Positions 11,052-23,559 of a DNA stretch of 64,000 bases are shown here, piece by piece. The DNA is from Hydrangea macrophylla (Eukaryota > Streptophyta > Magnoliopsida > Cornales > Hydrangeaceae). Where the stretch lies: assembly GCA_033977485.1 (NCBI GenBank), contig CM066987.1, positions 84,563,588-84,627,587 on the forward strand. The letters run 5' to 3'. Made by a program: the position numbers and the translations under genes. Below the pieces are notes generated by a model. It did no database searches and was not told the origin of the DNA. It saw only the letters and a list, made by a program, of their open reading frames with translations. Position 1 is the first letter of the stretch. Each line of letters opens with the position of its first letter.

Positions 11052-11935
11052 ATTTTAGCCCCAAAAGATTCAGCTCATCCCCTGAGCACAGAAACAGAAA
11101 GATATCAGCTCCCGAAGGCCCGAATCGGCTTTTCGGATCGACCAATGCAAAGATTTGATCAACCGTGAGAGATTCAGAGATGTGTCTTGGTTCTCGATCA
11201 AGAAATAGTTAAGAGCGATTCTCCAAGAATCCTACACCATCCCCCGAGGACAGAAACATAAAGATATCGGCTCCCGAAGGCCCGAATTGGCTTTTCGGAC
11301 CGACCAATGCAAAAATTTGATCAACCGTGAGAGATTCAGAGATGTGTCCTGGTTCCTGATCAAGAAACAATTAAGATAGATTCTTCGAGAATCCTACACC
11401 ATCCCATAAGGACAGAAACAGAAAGATATCGGCTCCTGAAGGCCCGAAATAGCTTTTCAGACCGACCAATGCAAAGATTTGATCAACCATGAGAGATTCA
11501 GAGATGGGTCCTGGTTTCCGATCAAGAAACAGTTAAGAAAGATTATCCAAGAATCCTACACCATCCCATGAGGACAGAAATAGAAAGATATTAGCTCCTA
11601 TAGGCACGAATCAACTTTTCAGACTGACTAATGCAAAGATTTGATCAACCGTGAGAGATTCAGAGATGGATCCTGGTTCCTGATCAAGAAATAGTTAAGA
11701 GAGATTCCCTGAGAGTCTTACATCATCCCCTGAGGATAGAAATAGAAAGATACAAGCTCCCAAAGGCCTCGACCGGTCCTCTTGGATTGAGCGCCGGAAG
11801 ATTTGATCAACCGTGAGAGATTCAGAGATGGGTCTTGGTTCCTGATCAAAAAAAGAGAGATTCTCTGAGAGTCCTACTCGATCCCCCGAGGACAAATACG
11901 AAAGGATGCTAGTTCCTACTATCCCCATCAGAAAG
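11052..11935 (+). repeat. Tandem array of ~162-bp units in the element A 3' region
   Basis: The marker CAGAAAC(A/T)GAAAGATAT recurs at about 11089, 11251, 11413, 11575 and 11737, giving an exact 162-bp period over five units, plus a shorter last one near 11892. Units share GATTTGATCAACCGTGAGAG and GAGGACAGAAA. Tandem arrays in this segment are known for Tat elements, where they can seed satellite DNA. Confidence 0.93.
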
Positions 11936-12650
11936 CAGCAAAATCAGTACCGACTCCGGAAGATCGATCATCAGGAACAACCAGAACATCGCCTGTGTCC
12001 AGAAGAGCATCATCATCCCACGACTCCGTGTATCCTGATTATCATGAGCTTTCTTATCTGTCCATTTTCATAGCTTCCGTACCTATCATTTATCACAAGA
12101 TCCCTCGGTCACCTTTAGTTGTCATCTTCTAAAACCTTGCGTCTGATCCATTTCATTTGTTTACGAAGCACACTTCCCGTAATTTAAGAAGTTTGCCCCG
12201 AGACCCAGAGTCTTCCAAATCATTGTGTCTTTATCCGAGTTAGCCACTGCATCACGGTTGGAGACACTAGCACGGCATAAGTCCACTCAGAGTGCACACA
12301 CCCCACAATACCAGGGCATACTAAGATCAAAACTCTAAACCTGATAGGACTCAGGATGCAATTCATATCACATCCATGCATTGCATATCATCCTCATAAC
12401 ATAGCATTCGCCTGTCTTGTTGTGCATGTGCGACTTCTTCCTTTGTGCCCCGAACTACGTCTTGGTCTGATTCCCCTTGGGATACGTAGGTAGCTCACAA
12501 AGAGCACGACCAGCCCTGGCCCCAGCATCATGTTTTCTATCACTACATCTTTCGCAATGCTTTTTATCCTTAATCTATAGCCTCCACAAAGACATGTCTC
12601 TTCAAAGCTTTGGCACTCGCTTGCGACATGTGTTGCCTCGCAAGTTCATG
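11936..12650 (+). other. Element A 3' untranslated spacer
   Basis: No gene is visible. It contains one more copy of the post-pol hairpin motif at 12448-12490 (CGAACTACGTCTTGG ... GGGATACGTAGG). Confidence 0.7.
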
Positions 12651-12666
12651 CCAAAGAGGGGCAAAC
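12651..12666 (+). other. Element A polypurine tract
   Basis: CCAAAGAGGGGCAAAC directly precedes the TGTAGATACC start of the 3' LTR and would prime plus-strand synthesis. Confidence 0.85.
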
Positions 12667-15600
12667 TGTAGATACCCCATTTTGTCGGCTATCAGATTTA
12701 GGAGACCCATAGCTTAGTGGTTCATAATAATCAAAAAGACTCAAAAAGGACTCCTGGAAGTTAGTTATATCTCTCAAAATGCTTAGAATGACCAAAATAC
12801 CCCTGAAAGCCCGAACGCTCCCAAAATTGGACCAAATGTTCTGGAAACACATTATGTCATTAGAAAAATAATAAAATGAGTTCTAAAGCAAGACCGGTTG
12901 AAATCATCGACTCCCAGAGACCCCTGAAAGTCCCGAAAGTTCCCACAAAGTCCCCGTTGACCGGTTTAACCAAGTTTGACCAAGGTTTGACCGAAATCGT
13001 CCAAATTCATCAAAAAGTTCCGGAACCATTCTAGATCATGTGGGAAATACTAAAATGAGTTTTAAAAGAAAATCGAACGAAAACGTTAGCTCCTGGAAGC
13101 TCCTAGAGGTTTTCAGAACTTCCCGGTAATCCCAAGTTTGACCAGTTTGACCAAAAGCTGACTTTGAAACTGGAGCACCGTATCATTTTTCAAATATATT
13201 TCATAGATACTAGAGGTCAATAGCTTTCTTACGGTATATCGCACATAATTTTTGGATTTTAAACGAATTTATTATGAATTTTCGAAGGCGAAATGGCAAT
13301 CAAATCGGCTTTTATCGTGAATACCGCAAATTTTTCAAAGTGACCTATCTCCGAACTATTTTTCATGTAAAATAGACTCCATTAACTTTCCAATGGTATA
13401 TCACAACCTCAATTTGGAGTTCGTATACATTTTCTGTGAATTTCGGACGAAATAGGGCCTTTTCGTGAATACCGGAACCTCTAGGGGCCTAAAAAGGATT
13501 ATCTGGACGAATGAGGAGCAGTGCCACCGCGGCACTAGCCCACTGCTACTGCGGCATAGGCCCAGTGCTGCCGCGGCACTCTCCCCCAGAATGGTATATT
13601 TTTGTAATTTCTTTTGGGGGTTCATTTTGATTAATTAAAAACCAAAACGACGTAGTTGTATGTCACTGATGTTTGGGACGAATGGGAGTACTTCTAAAAT
13701 CCCAAGACCACCCCAAATTGGCCTATATAAACCACCCTTGACTTTTCATTTTGGGGGTTTCAAATGCAAGCTTTGAAAAGTTTTGGAGAGAAAGTTGTAG
13801 ATATAAGGTTAGAATAGAGAGAAAAGAAGCTTCTTTCTTTGATTTCCAAACAAAAGAGTGAGTTATAAACTTTGTTTTTACTTCATTACTTCCACTTACT
13901 TCATATTCTATACACCAACCACCATTTTAGTGAGCATTTAAGAGAGAGGAATCTACTTCCATGTCCAATGTCACCACATATGAGTGAAGCACCAAACTAC
14001 AAGTCCTATACATCATGAATATCATCTATTGATTGCTATCTATTTATTTGTTTATATTTGTTCATCTTCTCTTACCTCATTTGTTTTTTGATTGTTTATT
14101 TACTTACTAGTCTATCATCATCTAGATGATGACATGAAGTTTGAGGAGAGTGAATCCTTATGGATAGTAGCTCTTGGCCTCAAAAACATGTTTGATAGGT
14201 GATGATTTCAACTTCAATACATTCCTATGTATTCATGAAGTTGTCTTTAAAATGAAAATAATACTTTCCAATAATCTTGGAGGTTCTTGATGACGAGTTT
14301 GATATTGTCATTTTAAGTGGTTATAATCTTCATTAAGTATTGTAAATATGTTTTCAAAACCCCCTTTTTAAAAACCCCTCTTAAACCCCTCATCTTGATT
14401 TCAAGAAATAAACCTTTTTTTTCTCAAAACCTTCAAAACAGTGAGTCATTTAACTTCAAAGAATTATTTTGAGTTCAATACTCAATATATGAATGCAAAA
14501 CTACTTGGAAAGTCTTGCTAACTCATTATATAACACCCATGATTTTTTGCTTGACTTGAAAACACTTGAAAGGGGTCCATTTTTGTCCAAACATTCCTTC
14601 CAAACATTCTGCCTCTGCTGTCACACCAGCTAGGTTGACTTTCAACTTGTTTTACAGAAAATGTTTCCAAAAAGAATGGTCTTAACTTATTTTTCTCTTG
14701 AACTTCAATGTTTTAGGGAACTTTCTGTATAATATGGGCCTCTAGATTTTGTTTTTCATTTTCTAATATTTTCGAACATTTCAGTCGACAGTACGGACTC
14801 TGTTTCTGAATAACCTCTATTGTTTATGTGATTTCTCTCAATCTGTGATAGTTATTAAACATTGGCTTTTTTGGATTGTGTTCTAGACACAATAAGGAAG
14901 ATCCCCATAAAAAATCATGCATTAAAAATATTCCTAACCCCTCTTTTCAATTTCCAAAAATCATGTTGATGTTCTATCCACTATTCATAGCAAGCATGCT
15001 TTTACCTCCATACTTTGATTTGATGCTTACATGTACTTCAAATTAGTTCATATCCTAGAAAGTGGTCCATACTATATTTGTACATATCCCATGATAATTT
15101 CCCCCATGCATTCATGCATATTTTAGATTTCTAAGTCACTTTAGAAAGCCCATGAACACAAAACACACTACAACCTTGGCACATTCTAGATGCATGCATT
15201 GCATCCATGCAAAGATTTGGGGCTTTTGTGACTCCTAATCTAAGAAGATTATAAGGAATGAACTTCATCGTACGTTCATATTTCCCCTCGATCTAATCTT
15301 CCTTTCTCATCCATCCCGGGGATTGAGAGGTATTCTTTTCCTCAAAGATTAACATCCATCATTCTAGCTTGCTAAGCATACTTTGATCCTTTTTGTTTCA
15401 AGAACAATTCATGTCCCCTTTAGATTAGGGAAACTTAATTACTTGATAAGTGATTAGTCAATTTTTCCTAGGTTTATTCGTGTGATCTTTCACTTTGCAT
15501 TGTGTGATACTTGGCTTAGATCTTATGAATGATATTTTATCTTTAGATCTTCCATTTCAAGTTTCTTATATGATGTAATATACCTATCATAAATATTAAC

Positions 15601-15912
15601 TGTTGAACCAAACATAGTAAAAGATGATTATTTGGATGCTAATTAAGACCCGTCAAAAGACGGGGCGAGTTGAGGGTGTTTTAGTCGTGACAAAGGCTCC
15701 TTCCTCTCTCGTACCAAAACCCCGAGCCAAGTTCTTTGGTTATGAAAGACCGGTGCCCTTTATCCATTTGGGTGAGTCAAATTAGGTTTCTTGGTTCCTT
15801 AAAGACCAAGTCGTGACTCTGTATCTATTTTCAACAGACCCTTCCTTTTCTTTCTTTGATCCAAATCAATTTCAAACAAAAACAAAAAGAAGTGGAATTT
15901 CGCGTGTCCACA
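12667..15912 (+). repeat. Element A 3' LTR (3246 bp)
   Basis: It begins TGTAGATACCCC after the polypurine tract and ends GTGTCCACA, matching the end of the 5' copy. A TATA-like box (CCTATATAAACC) lies at 13722-13733. A GC-rich palindromic block lies at 13507-13580, about 150 bp upstream. No gene lies inside. Confidence 0.93.
13507..13733 (+). promoter_or_regulatory. Element A LTR promoter candidate: GC palindromes plus TATA box
   Basis: In an AT-rich LTR, GTGCCACCGCGGCAC and GTGCTGCCGCGGCAC form a GC-rich palindromic cluster at about 13510-13580. The TATA-like TATATAA is at 13724-13730. The layout parallels that of the element G LTR (palindromes 55140-55450, TATA 55030-55041). Confidence 0.6.
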
Positions 15913-15915
15913 ATA

Positions 15916-16358
15916 ATGAGCAAAATGTCTACGACATTAGAGAGGATGGATGTACGACAAGAGGGATCGGGAGGAACATTTCTTGCCCAACCACTTCAAA
16001 ACCCTAAGGGATACAATAATGGTCCCAATAATTAAGAACATGCTAAAGCCATGACTACTCCGAGAAATGGCAAGATTATAGGGCAAAACATGCCTCTTTC
16101 TACACCTGAAGAGTATGAAGAGGAGGAAGTGGTGAATAGAGAGCAGCCATCTTCTCAGGAAGAGGAGCCATTTGCTAATAACGAGCCATTAGAATCAAAT
16201 GATGAAGCTCCTAAAGAAGTAGAAGAGGTTGAGAGAAGGCCCATAAAGGAGCCCGTTAATGACGAATTATCGAAATGCCCTTTCCCCGCGCCTTACCCTC
16301 AAAGGCTAAAGAAACCCAAAATTGAGATAAAGAAATCAGGAGTTCTTGGAACTGTTTA
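15916..16358 (+). pseudogene. Element B gag, C-terminal tail
   Basis: The frame reads into the element without a start because element A interrupts it. It shows GTFLAQPLQNPKG, a stop near 16032, then AMTTPRNGKIIGQ. In intact Athila elements the corresponding region reads NPK...AITTRSGK and closes gag. A strongly acidic Glu-rich stretch (16100-16250) and PFPAPYPQRLKKPK follow, both usual before the Athila protease. Gag forms the particle; this is only its end. Confidence 0.8.
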
Positions 16359-16369
16359 AACAAGTCAAA

Positions 16370-16930
16370 ATAAATCTTCCACTCCTTGATGCTATTAAAC
16401 AAGTACTGGCCTATGCTAAGTATCTCAAAGACTTATGCACGGTTAAGAGGCGGTAAAGTGTGAAGAAACATGCCTATGTTGCTTGCCAAGCAAGCGCAAT
16501 CATCCAAAATGATCTGCCTCCAAAACTCAAAGACCCCGATACTCCCACTGTCTCATGCCAAATTGGGAATCAAAGGATAGACAACGCACTCCTTGATTTA
16601 GGAGCGAGTATTAACCTACTGCCATACTCAGTTTATAAACAACTAGGGTTGGGTGAACTCAAACCTACTCGAGTTGCATTACAACTGGCAGATAGATTGG
16701 TGAAATACCCTAGAGGAATATTGGAGGACGTCCTTTGCAAATAGACTTTTTTGTCTTTCTGGTTGATTTTGTAATATTAGACACTGAACCTATGTCTAAT
16801 CTATGTGCACAAATCCCGGTGATATTCGGACGTCCATTCCTAAACACAATCGATGCCACAATAAAATAAGAAGTGGTATAATGACCATCGTATTCGGGAA
16901 TATGACTAAATGTCAAAATCTTTTCAAATC
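16370..16930 (+). pseudogene. Element B aspartic protease (broken)
   Basis: FKQVKINLPLLDAIKQV precedes the retropepsin region, which contains ALLDLGASINLLPYSVYKQLG. DLGAS in place of DTGAS is, as I recall, the normal active-site form in Athila and not itself a lesion. Several stops, including one at 16742-16744, break the frame, and RPFLNT marks the domain end near 16845. The protease would process Gag-Pol. Confidence 0.82.
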
Positions 16931-16999
16931 CCCAACCTGAAGAACACGAGGATGAGGAAGAAGTAAATTACATCGAGACGGTCATCGAAGACGAGGCTG

Positions 17000-18740
17000 A
17001 TGTTGTGTCACAATTCGACATTGTCTATCAACCTCAAGATTCTACTCCATTAGATGCCGACCTTAATCAAATTTGCCTCATGATGGAAACAATAGAGGAG
17101 GATAGAGCCGAATCCATGTGGGTTACACCATATGAACTGTTGCCTCCAAAAACAAAATTAGACATGCCCTCGAGTTTTTCAGTTTCCTGACTTGGAATTA
17201 AAAGAGCTTCCTAAGGAGCTCAAATATGCTTTCCTAGGAAATGAGAAAACGTACCCGGTTATAGTTTCATCCACTTTAACTTTCGAACAGGAGGGTAAAC
17301 TAGTTCGAATGCTGAAACAACATAAGGGAGCATTGGGATGGACAATTGCTGACTCAAAGGCATAAGTATGCCTATTTGTACCCATAAAATATATTTGGAA
17401 GAGGATGCTAAACCATCACAATAAATGCAGAGATGTCTAAATCCCAACATGCAAGAAGTAGTCAAAAAGGAAGTTTTAAAAATACTTAATGTTGGGATCA
17501 TCTATCCTATCTCTGATAGCCCTTGGGTTAGTCCAACCCAAGTAGTGCCAAAAAAAGCAGGCATAACAGTCATTTCTAATAAAGATGGTGAGTTGGTACC
17601 TATACGCATCCCTATCGGATGGCGAATGTGTATCGATTATAAAAAATTGAATACTTTGACCCGGAAAGATCACTTTCCTTTGTCGTTCATGGATCAAATG
17701 CTAGAATGAGTGGCTGGTCATAAGTACTATTGCTTTTTGGACGGATACAGTGGGTATAACCAAATTGAAATCGTTCTTGAAGATCAGGAGAAAATGATTT
17801 TTATGTGTCCGTTCGGTACTTTCGCTTACCGTCTCATGCCCTTCGATTTATGCAATGCACTTGCTACTTTTCAGCGGTGCATGTTAAGCATCTTTAGTGA
17901 TATGGTCGAGCAGATACTTGAAGTGTTTATGGATGATTTTTCTGTGTTCGACCATAGTTTCGATAATTGCTTAGAAAATCTTAAACGTGTGATAGCATGA
18001 TGTGAGGACAAACACTTGGTGTTAAATTGGGAAAAGTACCATTTTATGGTGACCAGTGGGATAGTCCTTGGCCACATCATTTCTGATAAAGGTATCCAGG
18101 TGGATAAGGCAAAAATAGATATTATCTTAATCCTTCCTGCTCCCTGCACGGTTAGAGATATCCGCTCCTTTCTGGGACATGCAGGTTTTTATAGAAGGTT
18201 TATCCAAAACTTTAGTGCCATTTCCCGACCACTCTGTCAATTGCTTGTAAAAGACATGTCGTTCGAGTGGTCAGATGCCTATCAAACATCTTTTGATACA
18301 CTAAAGCAACTCCTCACAACTGCACCTATTATCCGAGCTCCCGATTGGAGTCTCCCTTTTGAATTAATGTGCGATGCTAGTGATTATGCCATTGGCACAG
18401 TCCTAGGCCAGAGGAAAGACAATAAGCCTTATGTCATATATTACACTAGCAAAACTCTAACCGATGCTCAAATGAACTACACTACCACCAGAAAAGAGTT
18501 GTTAGCTATAGTCTTTGCCTTGGACAAGTTCCAATCGTACCTCATAGGATCACCAATAGTCTGTTTCACAGACCATTTAGTAATTAAATACCTCTTGTCT
18601 AAAAAGGATGCTAAACAAAGACTCATTAGATGGATACTACTATTCCAAGAATTTGACTTAACCATTAAGGAGAAGAAAGGAGTAGAGAATGTGGTCGTTG
18701 ACCATCTATCTAGGTTAACGTTTGTTGACAGGGTTGAACC
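17000..18740 (+). pseudogene. Element B reverse transcriptase and RNase H (broken)
   Basis: The order is a degraded connector; RT blocks VVKKEVLKILNVGIIYPISD, GWRMCIDYKKLN, FLDGYSGYNQIEI, FAYRLMPFDLCNA; the catalytic FMDDFSVF; then [29 protein letters not shown] and the RNase H block [16 protein letters not shown]. Both Asp of FMDD and the first RNase H Asp are intact. Stops lie at about 17187, 17365, 17709 and 18000. The last 278 codons are open. The reading is cut at 18740 by the copia insertion and resumes in phase at 36247 if one copy of the duplication is discounted. Confidence 0.92.
18736..18740. repeat. Copia target-site duplication, left copy (GAACC)
   Basis: GAACC at 18736-18740 and again at 36247-36251 flanks the copia element exactly. 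A 5-bp duplication is usual for Ty1/copia integration. Confidence 0.95.
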
Positions 18741-20060
18741 TGTTAGGAAACTGTGTTCCCAGAATCCGTTGACAGTTCGTATAAGTTGGTACTACAAAAA
18801 ATTTCATGAAATCTATAATAACCCTACAAGGGTGGAACTAGGGTTACCTTGAACTGCAAAAATGGATTACTATAGTAGACGAATTGAGAACACAGGCTCA
18901 ATAATAGCTCACGATCTTCTACCGTATTCCTCTGCTGCCAGAATATCGAACTGAGTGTGGGCTCTTTTGAAATCCTTTCTGTTTTCTGCTCTCCCTCTTT
19001 TACCCTCTCTTTTCTATTCCGAGTTACAATACTCTATATGGCAAACCGTAAAACGAGAAGAGAGCCAAAGCAGCATATATATAGGCTACGATAGAGACCA
19101 TAAGAAGTCAATAAGGAATAGGCTTCCTTATGCAATTAGGAAAACCCTAATTCAAACTGAATCAGAATCCTATTTCCATAAATTATAATTCACACTGCTA
19201 AAGAATTAAAATTGCACTCCTACCCTTATCTCAAAAATATATTTGGAGCTCCATGTTATTAAATGCTTATTATCTCCCCACGTTAAGATTACAGATATCC
19301 ATTAATTAAATATAATTACTGACAATCACATTTAATTAATCTCTTAAAATTCATTGAGATCCTTTGCTTAACTTATCTGATATGTCGGATACAAAATCCA
19401 CCTGTAGGGTTTGACATAATCAAAACTTATAAGCTTTCTCAAGGGGATATCATCAATCCCAAAAATTGAGACATGGATTCCATCATTAATTTATATCCAC
19501 CACACAATCAATATTGTCACCCAATCCAATGAGATATTGACCCATTCAAGGATCTCATCCTTTTATGGATCAAAGTGTAAATATTAAATGCACGTGTCTA
19601 CAAATTAACTTAGGATTTAGAGCATAAGCACTCAAAATAGCCATGAGGTATTAATTATCTTATAAGTCAGTATAAAGATAATTACCCCAAGTCAGTCCCG
19701 TTTAATACACAAAGTGTACCAGCATAGTGAGTTAAAACTATACCATTTCCTGTAGTTAAGATAAACATACTACAACACTATGCTGCAGTCCTACCGATGG
19801 TGTGTCCAATCCCATCTAAGACTTTAACCAAAATCTTACATTCTACAAGATCTGATGGTCTGATCTTCCGTGTATAAGTCGAACTCTACACACCAAACCA
19901 CCTCCTATGTAGAATGAGAGACACACATGCATAATATTAAATAAATAATATAATACAAACATTGCCCAAATAGATTCTAAAAAAAATGGAATAACTAATT
20001 TTAATAAATGAACAATAAATCAACTACATAAAGCATGGCTTTTAGTATATATCCCTAACA
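18741..20060 (-). repeat. Copia 3' LTR
   Basis: It pairs with 34923-36246, including the shared ends and a TATATATAGGC region near 19074. Short open frames inside it (for example 18955-19188) have no counterpart function. Confidence 0.95.
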
Positions 20061-20072
20061 ATCTCCCACTTA
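20061..20072 (-). other. Copia polypurine tract
   Basis: On the minus strand AAGTGGGAGAT runs straight into the LTR start TGTTAGGG. Confidence 0.88.
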
Positions 20073-20075
20073 GAC

Positions 20076-21700
20076 TCAAAGCCATAATGCAACACACCTC
20101 ACTCCTATCCCTTCTACGTGACTATCAAAAGTCTTGGCCGATAAGCTCTTGGTGAAAGGATCTGGCAGGTTATTTGCTGATGCTATCTTGGTTACTTCAA
20201 TATCACCTCTTTACACGATCTCTCTTATCAGGTGATACTTATGCTCAATGTGTTTTTCTTTCTTATGGGCCCTAGGTTCCTTTGAGTTAGCAACCGCTCC
20301 GCTATTATTGCAATAAAGGGTAATAGTCGATTGTACCGTAGGTACTACTCTTACATCCATAAGGAATTTCCTAAGCCAAACGACCTCCTTAGCAGCTTCC
20401 GAAGCAGCCACATACTCGGCTTCCATGGTGGAATCAGCAATACATGACTGCTTGATACTCCTCCAACTAATGGCTCCACCTCCTAGGGTAAACACATCCT
20501 GAGGTAGACTTTCTAGAATCCCTATCTGATATGAAATCAGAATCTGTGTACCCAATGGGTACAAGATTGTCTGCTTGGTAAACTAACATATAGTCTTGAG
20601 TCCTTTTCAGGTACTTGAGAATTTTTTTCACCGCAGTCCAATGTTCTTGCCCTAGATTAGACTGATATCTACAAACCATGCCAACAGCAAAGCAGATGTC
20701 AGGTCTAGTACATAGCATAGCACACATTAGCCTTCCTACTACCGAGGCATAAGGAACTGCCTTCATCTTCTCTATCTTATCAGGTGTCTTAGGACACTGA
20801 TCCTTAGATAGAGTAATTCAATGTCTGAAGGGAAGGAATCCCTTCTTGGAATCTTGCATGCTAAACCTTGCAAGAATATTGTCAATATAAGTGCCTTGTG
20901 ACAAGCCCAACATCCTATTCTTGAGATTTTGCATAAGCTTGATCCCTAGGATATGATCGGCTTCTCCCAAGTCCTTCATATCGAATTGACTGGACAACCA
21001 TACCCTTATAGAAGATAATACCCCCACATCATTTTCGATTACCAAGATATCATCCACATATAGTACTAAGAACATCACCGCGCTTCCATCACGTTTCTTG
21101 TACACATAAGATTCATCCGCACATTAATCAAAACCAAGAGACTTGATTGCTTAATCAAACCAGATATTCCAAGACCTAGATGCCTGCTTAAGTTCATAAA
21201 TGGACTTCTTAAGCTTGCACAACATGTGTTCTTGGCCCTTTGCGATGAACCCATTTGGTTGTACCATATAGATGCACTCGTCAAGATTCCCATTAAGAAA
21301 TATTATCTTGACATCCATTTGCTAAAATTTCATAATCGAAATGTGCAGCAATGGATAAGAGAATCGGAATAGACTTCAGCATTGCCACCGGCGAAAAGGT
21401 TTCCTCATAATCGATTCCTTCTTTTTGAGTGAACCATTTCACAACAAGCCTAGTTTTAAAGGTTTCCACCTTACCATCTGCTTCTCTCTTCTTCTTATAG
21501 ATCTACTTGCATCCAATGGGTTTTATTTCATTGGGTGGTTCTATAAGATCCCAGACTTGATTGGAGTACATAGACTCCATTTCAGACTTCATAGCCTTTT
21601 TCCAAAGATCTGCATATTTATCTTGGAGTGCTTCATTGTAGTTATAGGGATTGGTACCTTGTTCATCAGGGACCTTGTCATAAGACTCTCCCAAGAACAT
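20076..21700 (-). pseudogene. Copia reverse transcriptase and RNase H (broken)
   Basis: Read downward, the RT begins near 21700 with the block ending KKAMKSEMESMYSNQVWDL. The catalytic YVDDILVI lies near 21050-21070, followed by the MKDLGEADHILGIK block. RNase H features are VGRLMCAMLCTRPDICFAVG, YTDSDFISDRDSRKSTSG and STMEAEYVAASEAAKE, then CNNSGAVANSKEPRAHKKEK. The polyprotein C-terminus (ASANNLPDPFTKSL) ends in TGA at 20076-20078. Both Asp of YVDD are intact. Stops and frameshifts near 20208, 20466, 20817 and 21120-21320 break it. Confidence 0.93.
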
Positions 21701-22992
21701 ATACCGGTCAGGTTAAATAATTACCCTCCCACTGTAACGAGGCACAACCCGTGTTTGTATATCACTGGTATTTCGTTGTGAAGATTCTGAACCTAATACA
21801 CCATTATCTACATGTTGTACTAGTTCAGGAACCTGCGTGTTAATGGTTGGTTCGAGATCAACACGAGTTTCGATAATCCTCCCACTACGACGTGGTAATG
21901 GAATATCGATAACTCTTTCTTATGGTGTTTCTTCTTGTACCATTGGTATCAAAGAAGTATGTGTCAGTGTCACTCCTCTTATTTCTTCTAAAATAATACG
22001 GCTTCTGGGCTTGTGGTCCATAACATAGCCCTCTTCTAAGAATGTGGCATTGGTGCTAACAATAACCTTCTAATTTTTAGGACTATAAAACAGACCACCT
22101 TTAGTTCGTCTTGGATACCCAACAAAGAAACATAATTCTGTTCTCGATTGCAACTCTTCTGCGTTCCCTTTTAGCACATGTGCTGGACTACCCCAGATTC
22201 GAATATGCCGTAGACTAGGCTTTCGCCCAGTCCACAATTCATGGGAGTAGTAGGTACTGACTTAGATGGTACCAAGTTTAGATTGTATGCAACTGTCTCT
22301 AATGCTTGTCCCTAAAATGAAATTGGTAAATCCGAATAACTCATCATAGATCTTACCATGTCCATAAGAGTCCTGTTCCTTCTTTCTGCTACACTGTTCT
22401 GCTGAGGCATACGGGGTGCAGATAATTGGGATGTAATCCCTTGCTCCAATAAGTATTCCCTAAACTCTCCCAAGAGGTACTCTCCACCACAATCAGATCG
22501 TAGTGTCTTGATACATTTACCTAGACGCTTCTCCGTTTCAGCCTTGAAGTCTTTGAATTTCTCAAAGCATTCAGACTTACGCCGCATCAAGTAAATGTAC
22601 CCATACCTTGAGTAATCATCGATGAAAGTGACAAAGTACTCAAATCCTCCTCTTGCTTGGATAGTCATAGGACCACACAGATTAAAGTGAACCAATTCCA
22701 ATGACTCTTTAGCTCTATAACCCTTGGCCGAGAACGGCCTCTTGGTCATTTTACCTTCCAAGCAGGATTCACAGACTGGAAGTCCCTCCACTTCCAATAA
22801 ACCTAATGGCCCATTTTGAACTAGTCTTTGAATCCTTTTCAAATTAATATGACCAAGGCGTAAGTGCCAAAGATGCATTTGGTTCATCCTCGAATGTTCT
22901 TTTCTCTTAAATGGCAAATTATTTGTGTTTTTCAATTCATTAAGTTGTAGTATAGGAGAGACATGATTTATAATATAAAGATCATCTACCAA
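21701..22992 (-). pseudogene. Copia pre-integrase and integrase (broken, first catalytic Asp replaced)
   Basis: The GAG-pre region (MHLWHLRLGHINLKRIQRL) supplies the His pair and CESCLEGKMTKRPF the Cys pair of the zinc-binding domain. In the core the first acidic position reads HFNLCGPM, with Asn where copia elements normally have Asp. The second Asp (RSDCGGEY) and the Glu region (PQQNSVAERRNRTLMDMVR) are kept. The frame is open from 22992 to 22312. The C-terminal half down to 21701 is degraded by stops. Confidence 0.9.
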
Positions 22993-23559
22993 TTGACCAG
23001 AACAAACAAAACGTTTATTTTTTTTTAATAAATACTATTTTATTAAATGAACTGAATATCCATTCTTTACTAAACTAGAAACTAAAACTAAATTCCTTCT
23101 CATAGAAGGTACAAAAAGGCAATTTCTTAATATTAAAATCCTATCTCTACCAAAACTAAGATGTAGATCTCCTACTACAACTGCTGCTACTCTCGTAGCA
23201 TTTCCTATATATAAATAAACCTCTCCATCACTGAGCTGCCTGGTTCCCTGGATCCCCTGCAAAGAATTACATACATGATCAGTGACTCTCGTATCTACAC
23301 ACCAGGTACCGGTAGATCGGACCGCTAAACACGATTCAACAACTAGTAAATGAGACTTACCTTGATTGTTCTGTCTGGTGAGATAAATCGGACATTGCTT
23401 CTTCCAGTGTCCTGGCTGCTTGCAAACAAAACATTTGCCTTTAGGCTTCCCGATTGTCCTCTTGGCCTTCAGATTAGCAGAGGACCCGCAGCCTTCTTTT
23501 GAGCCTTTCTCATTTTCTTCTTGCCTTTCGGCTTTGAAGCAGAACATTTCTTAAATACA
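22993..23559 (-). pseudogene. Copia Gag zinc knuckle and protease (active site altered)
   Basis: An open frame carries the CX2CX4HX4C knuckle (CFVCKQPGHWKKQC), which binds element RNA. The protease follows, with WCVDTRVTDHVCNSL where copia elements normally read a D(T/S)GAT active site; here Gly is Arg. The rest (RILILRNCLFVPSMRRNL) is well preserved. The 5' part of the segment is Lys/Gly-rich linker. Confidence 0.87.

Larger units (their letters stand above)
1..15912 (+). mobile_element. Element A: Tat-lineage Ty3/gypsy retrotransposon, 5' LTR cut by window edge
   Basis: The sequence at 1-820 recurs at 15095-15912 and brackets a polymerase region in the order protease remnant, RT, RNase H, second RNase H and integrase. 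That order with a second archaeal-like RNase H is known for the plant Tat lineage. A non-Met primer site follows the 5' LTR and a polypurine tract precedes the 3' LTR. Two genes run antisense between pol and the 3' LTR, as known for Tat elements. The element lacks gag and its pol is broken, so it is not autonomous. The LTR copies differ at roughly 4-5% of sites by eye. The right flank (15913 on) is mid-gag of an Athila-like element, so A inserted there. The left junction and target duplication are outside the window. Confidence 0.9.

Noticed and set aside
11052..11935. CRISPR-like array
   Set aside because: Repeat units are contiguous 162-bp tandem copies without unique spacers, in a plant retrotransposon.
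16595..16640. Athila protease DLGAS as an inactivating mutation
   Set aside because: As I recall, DLGAS is the usual form in Athila elements. The stops, not this residue, break the gene.
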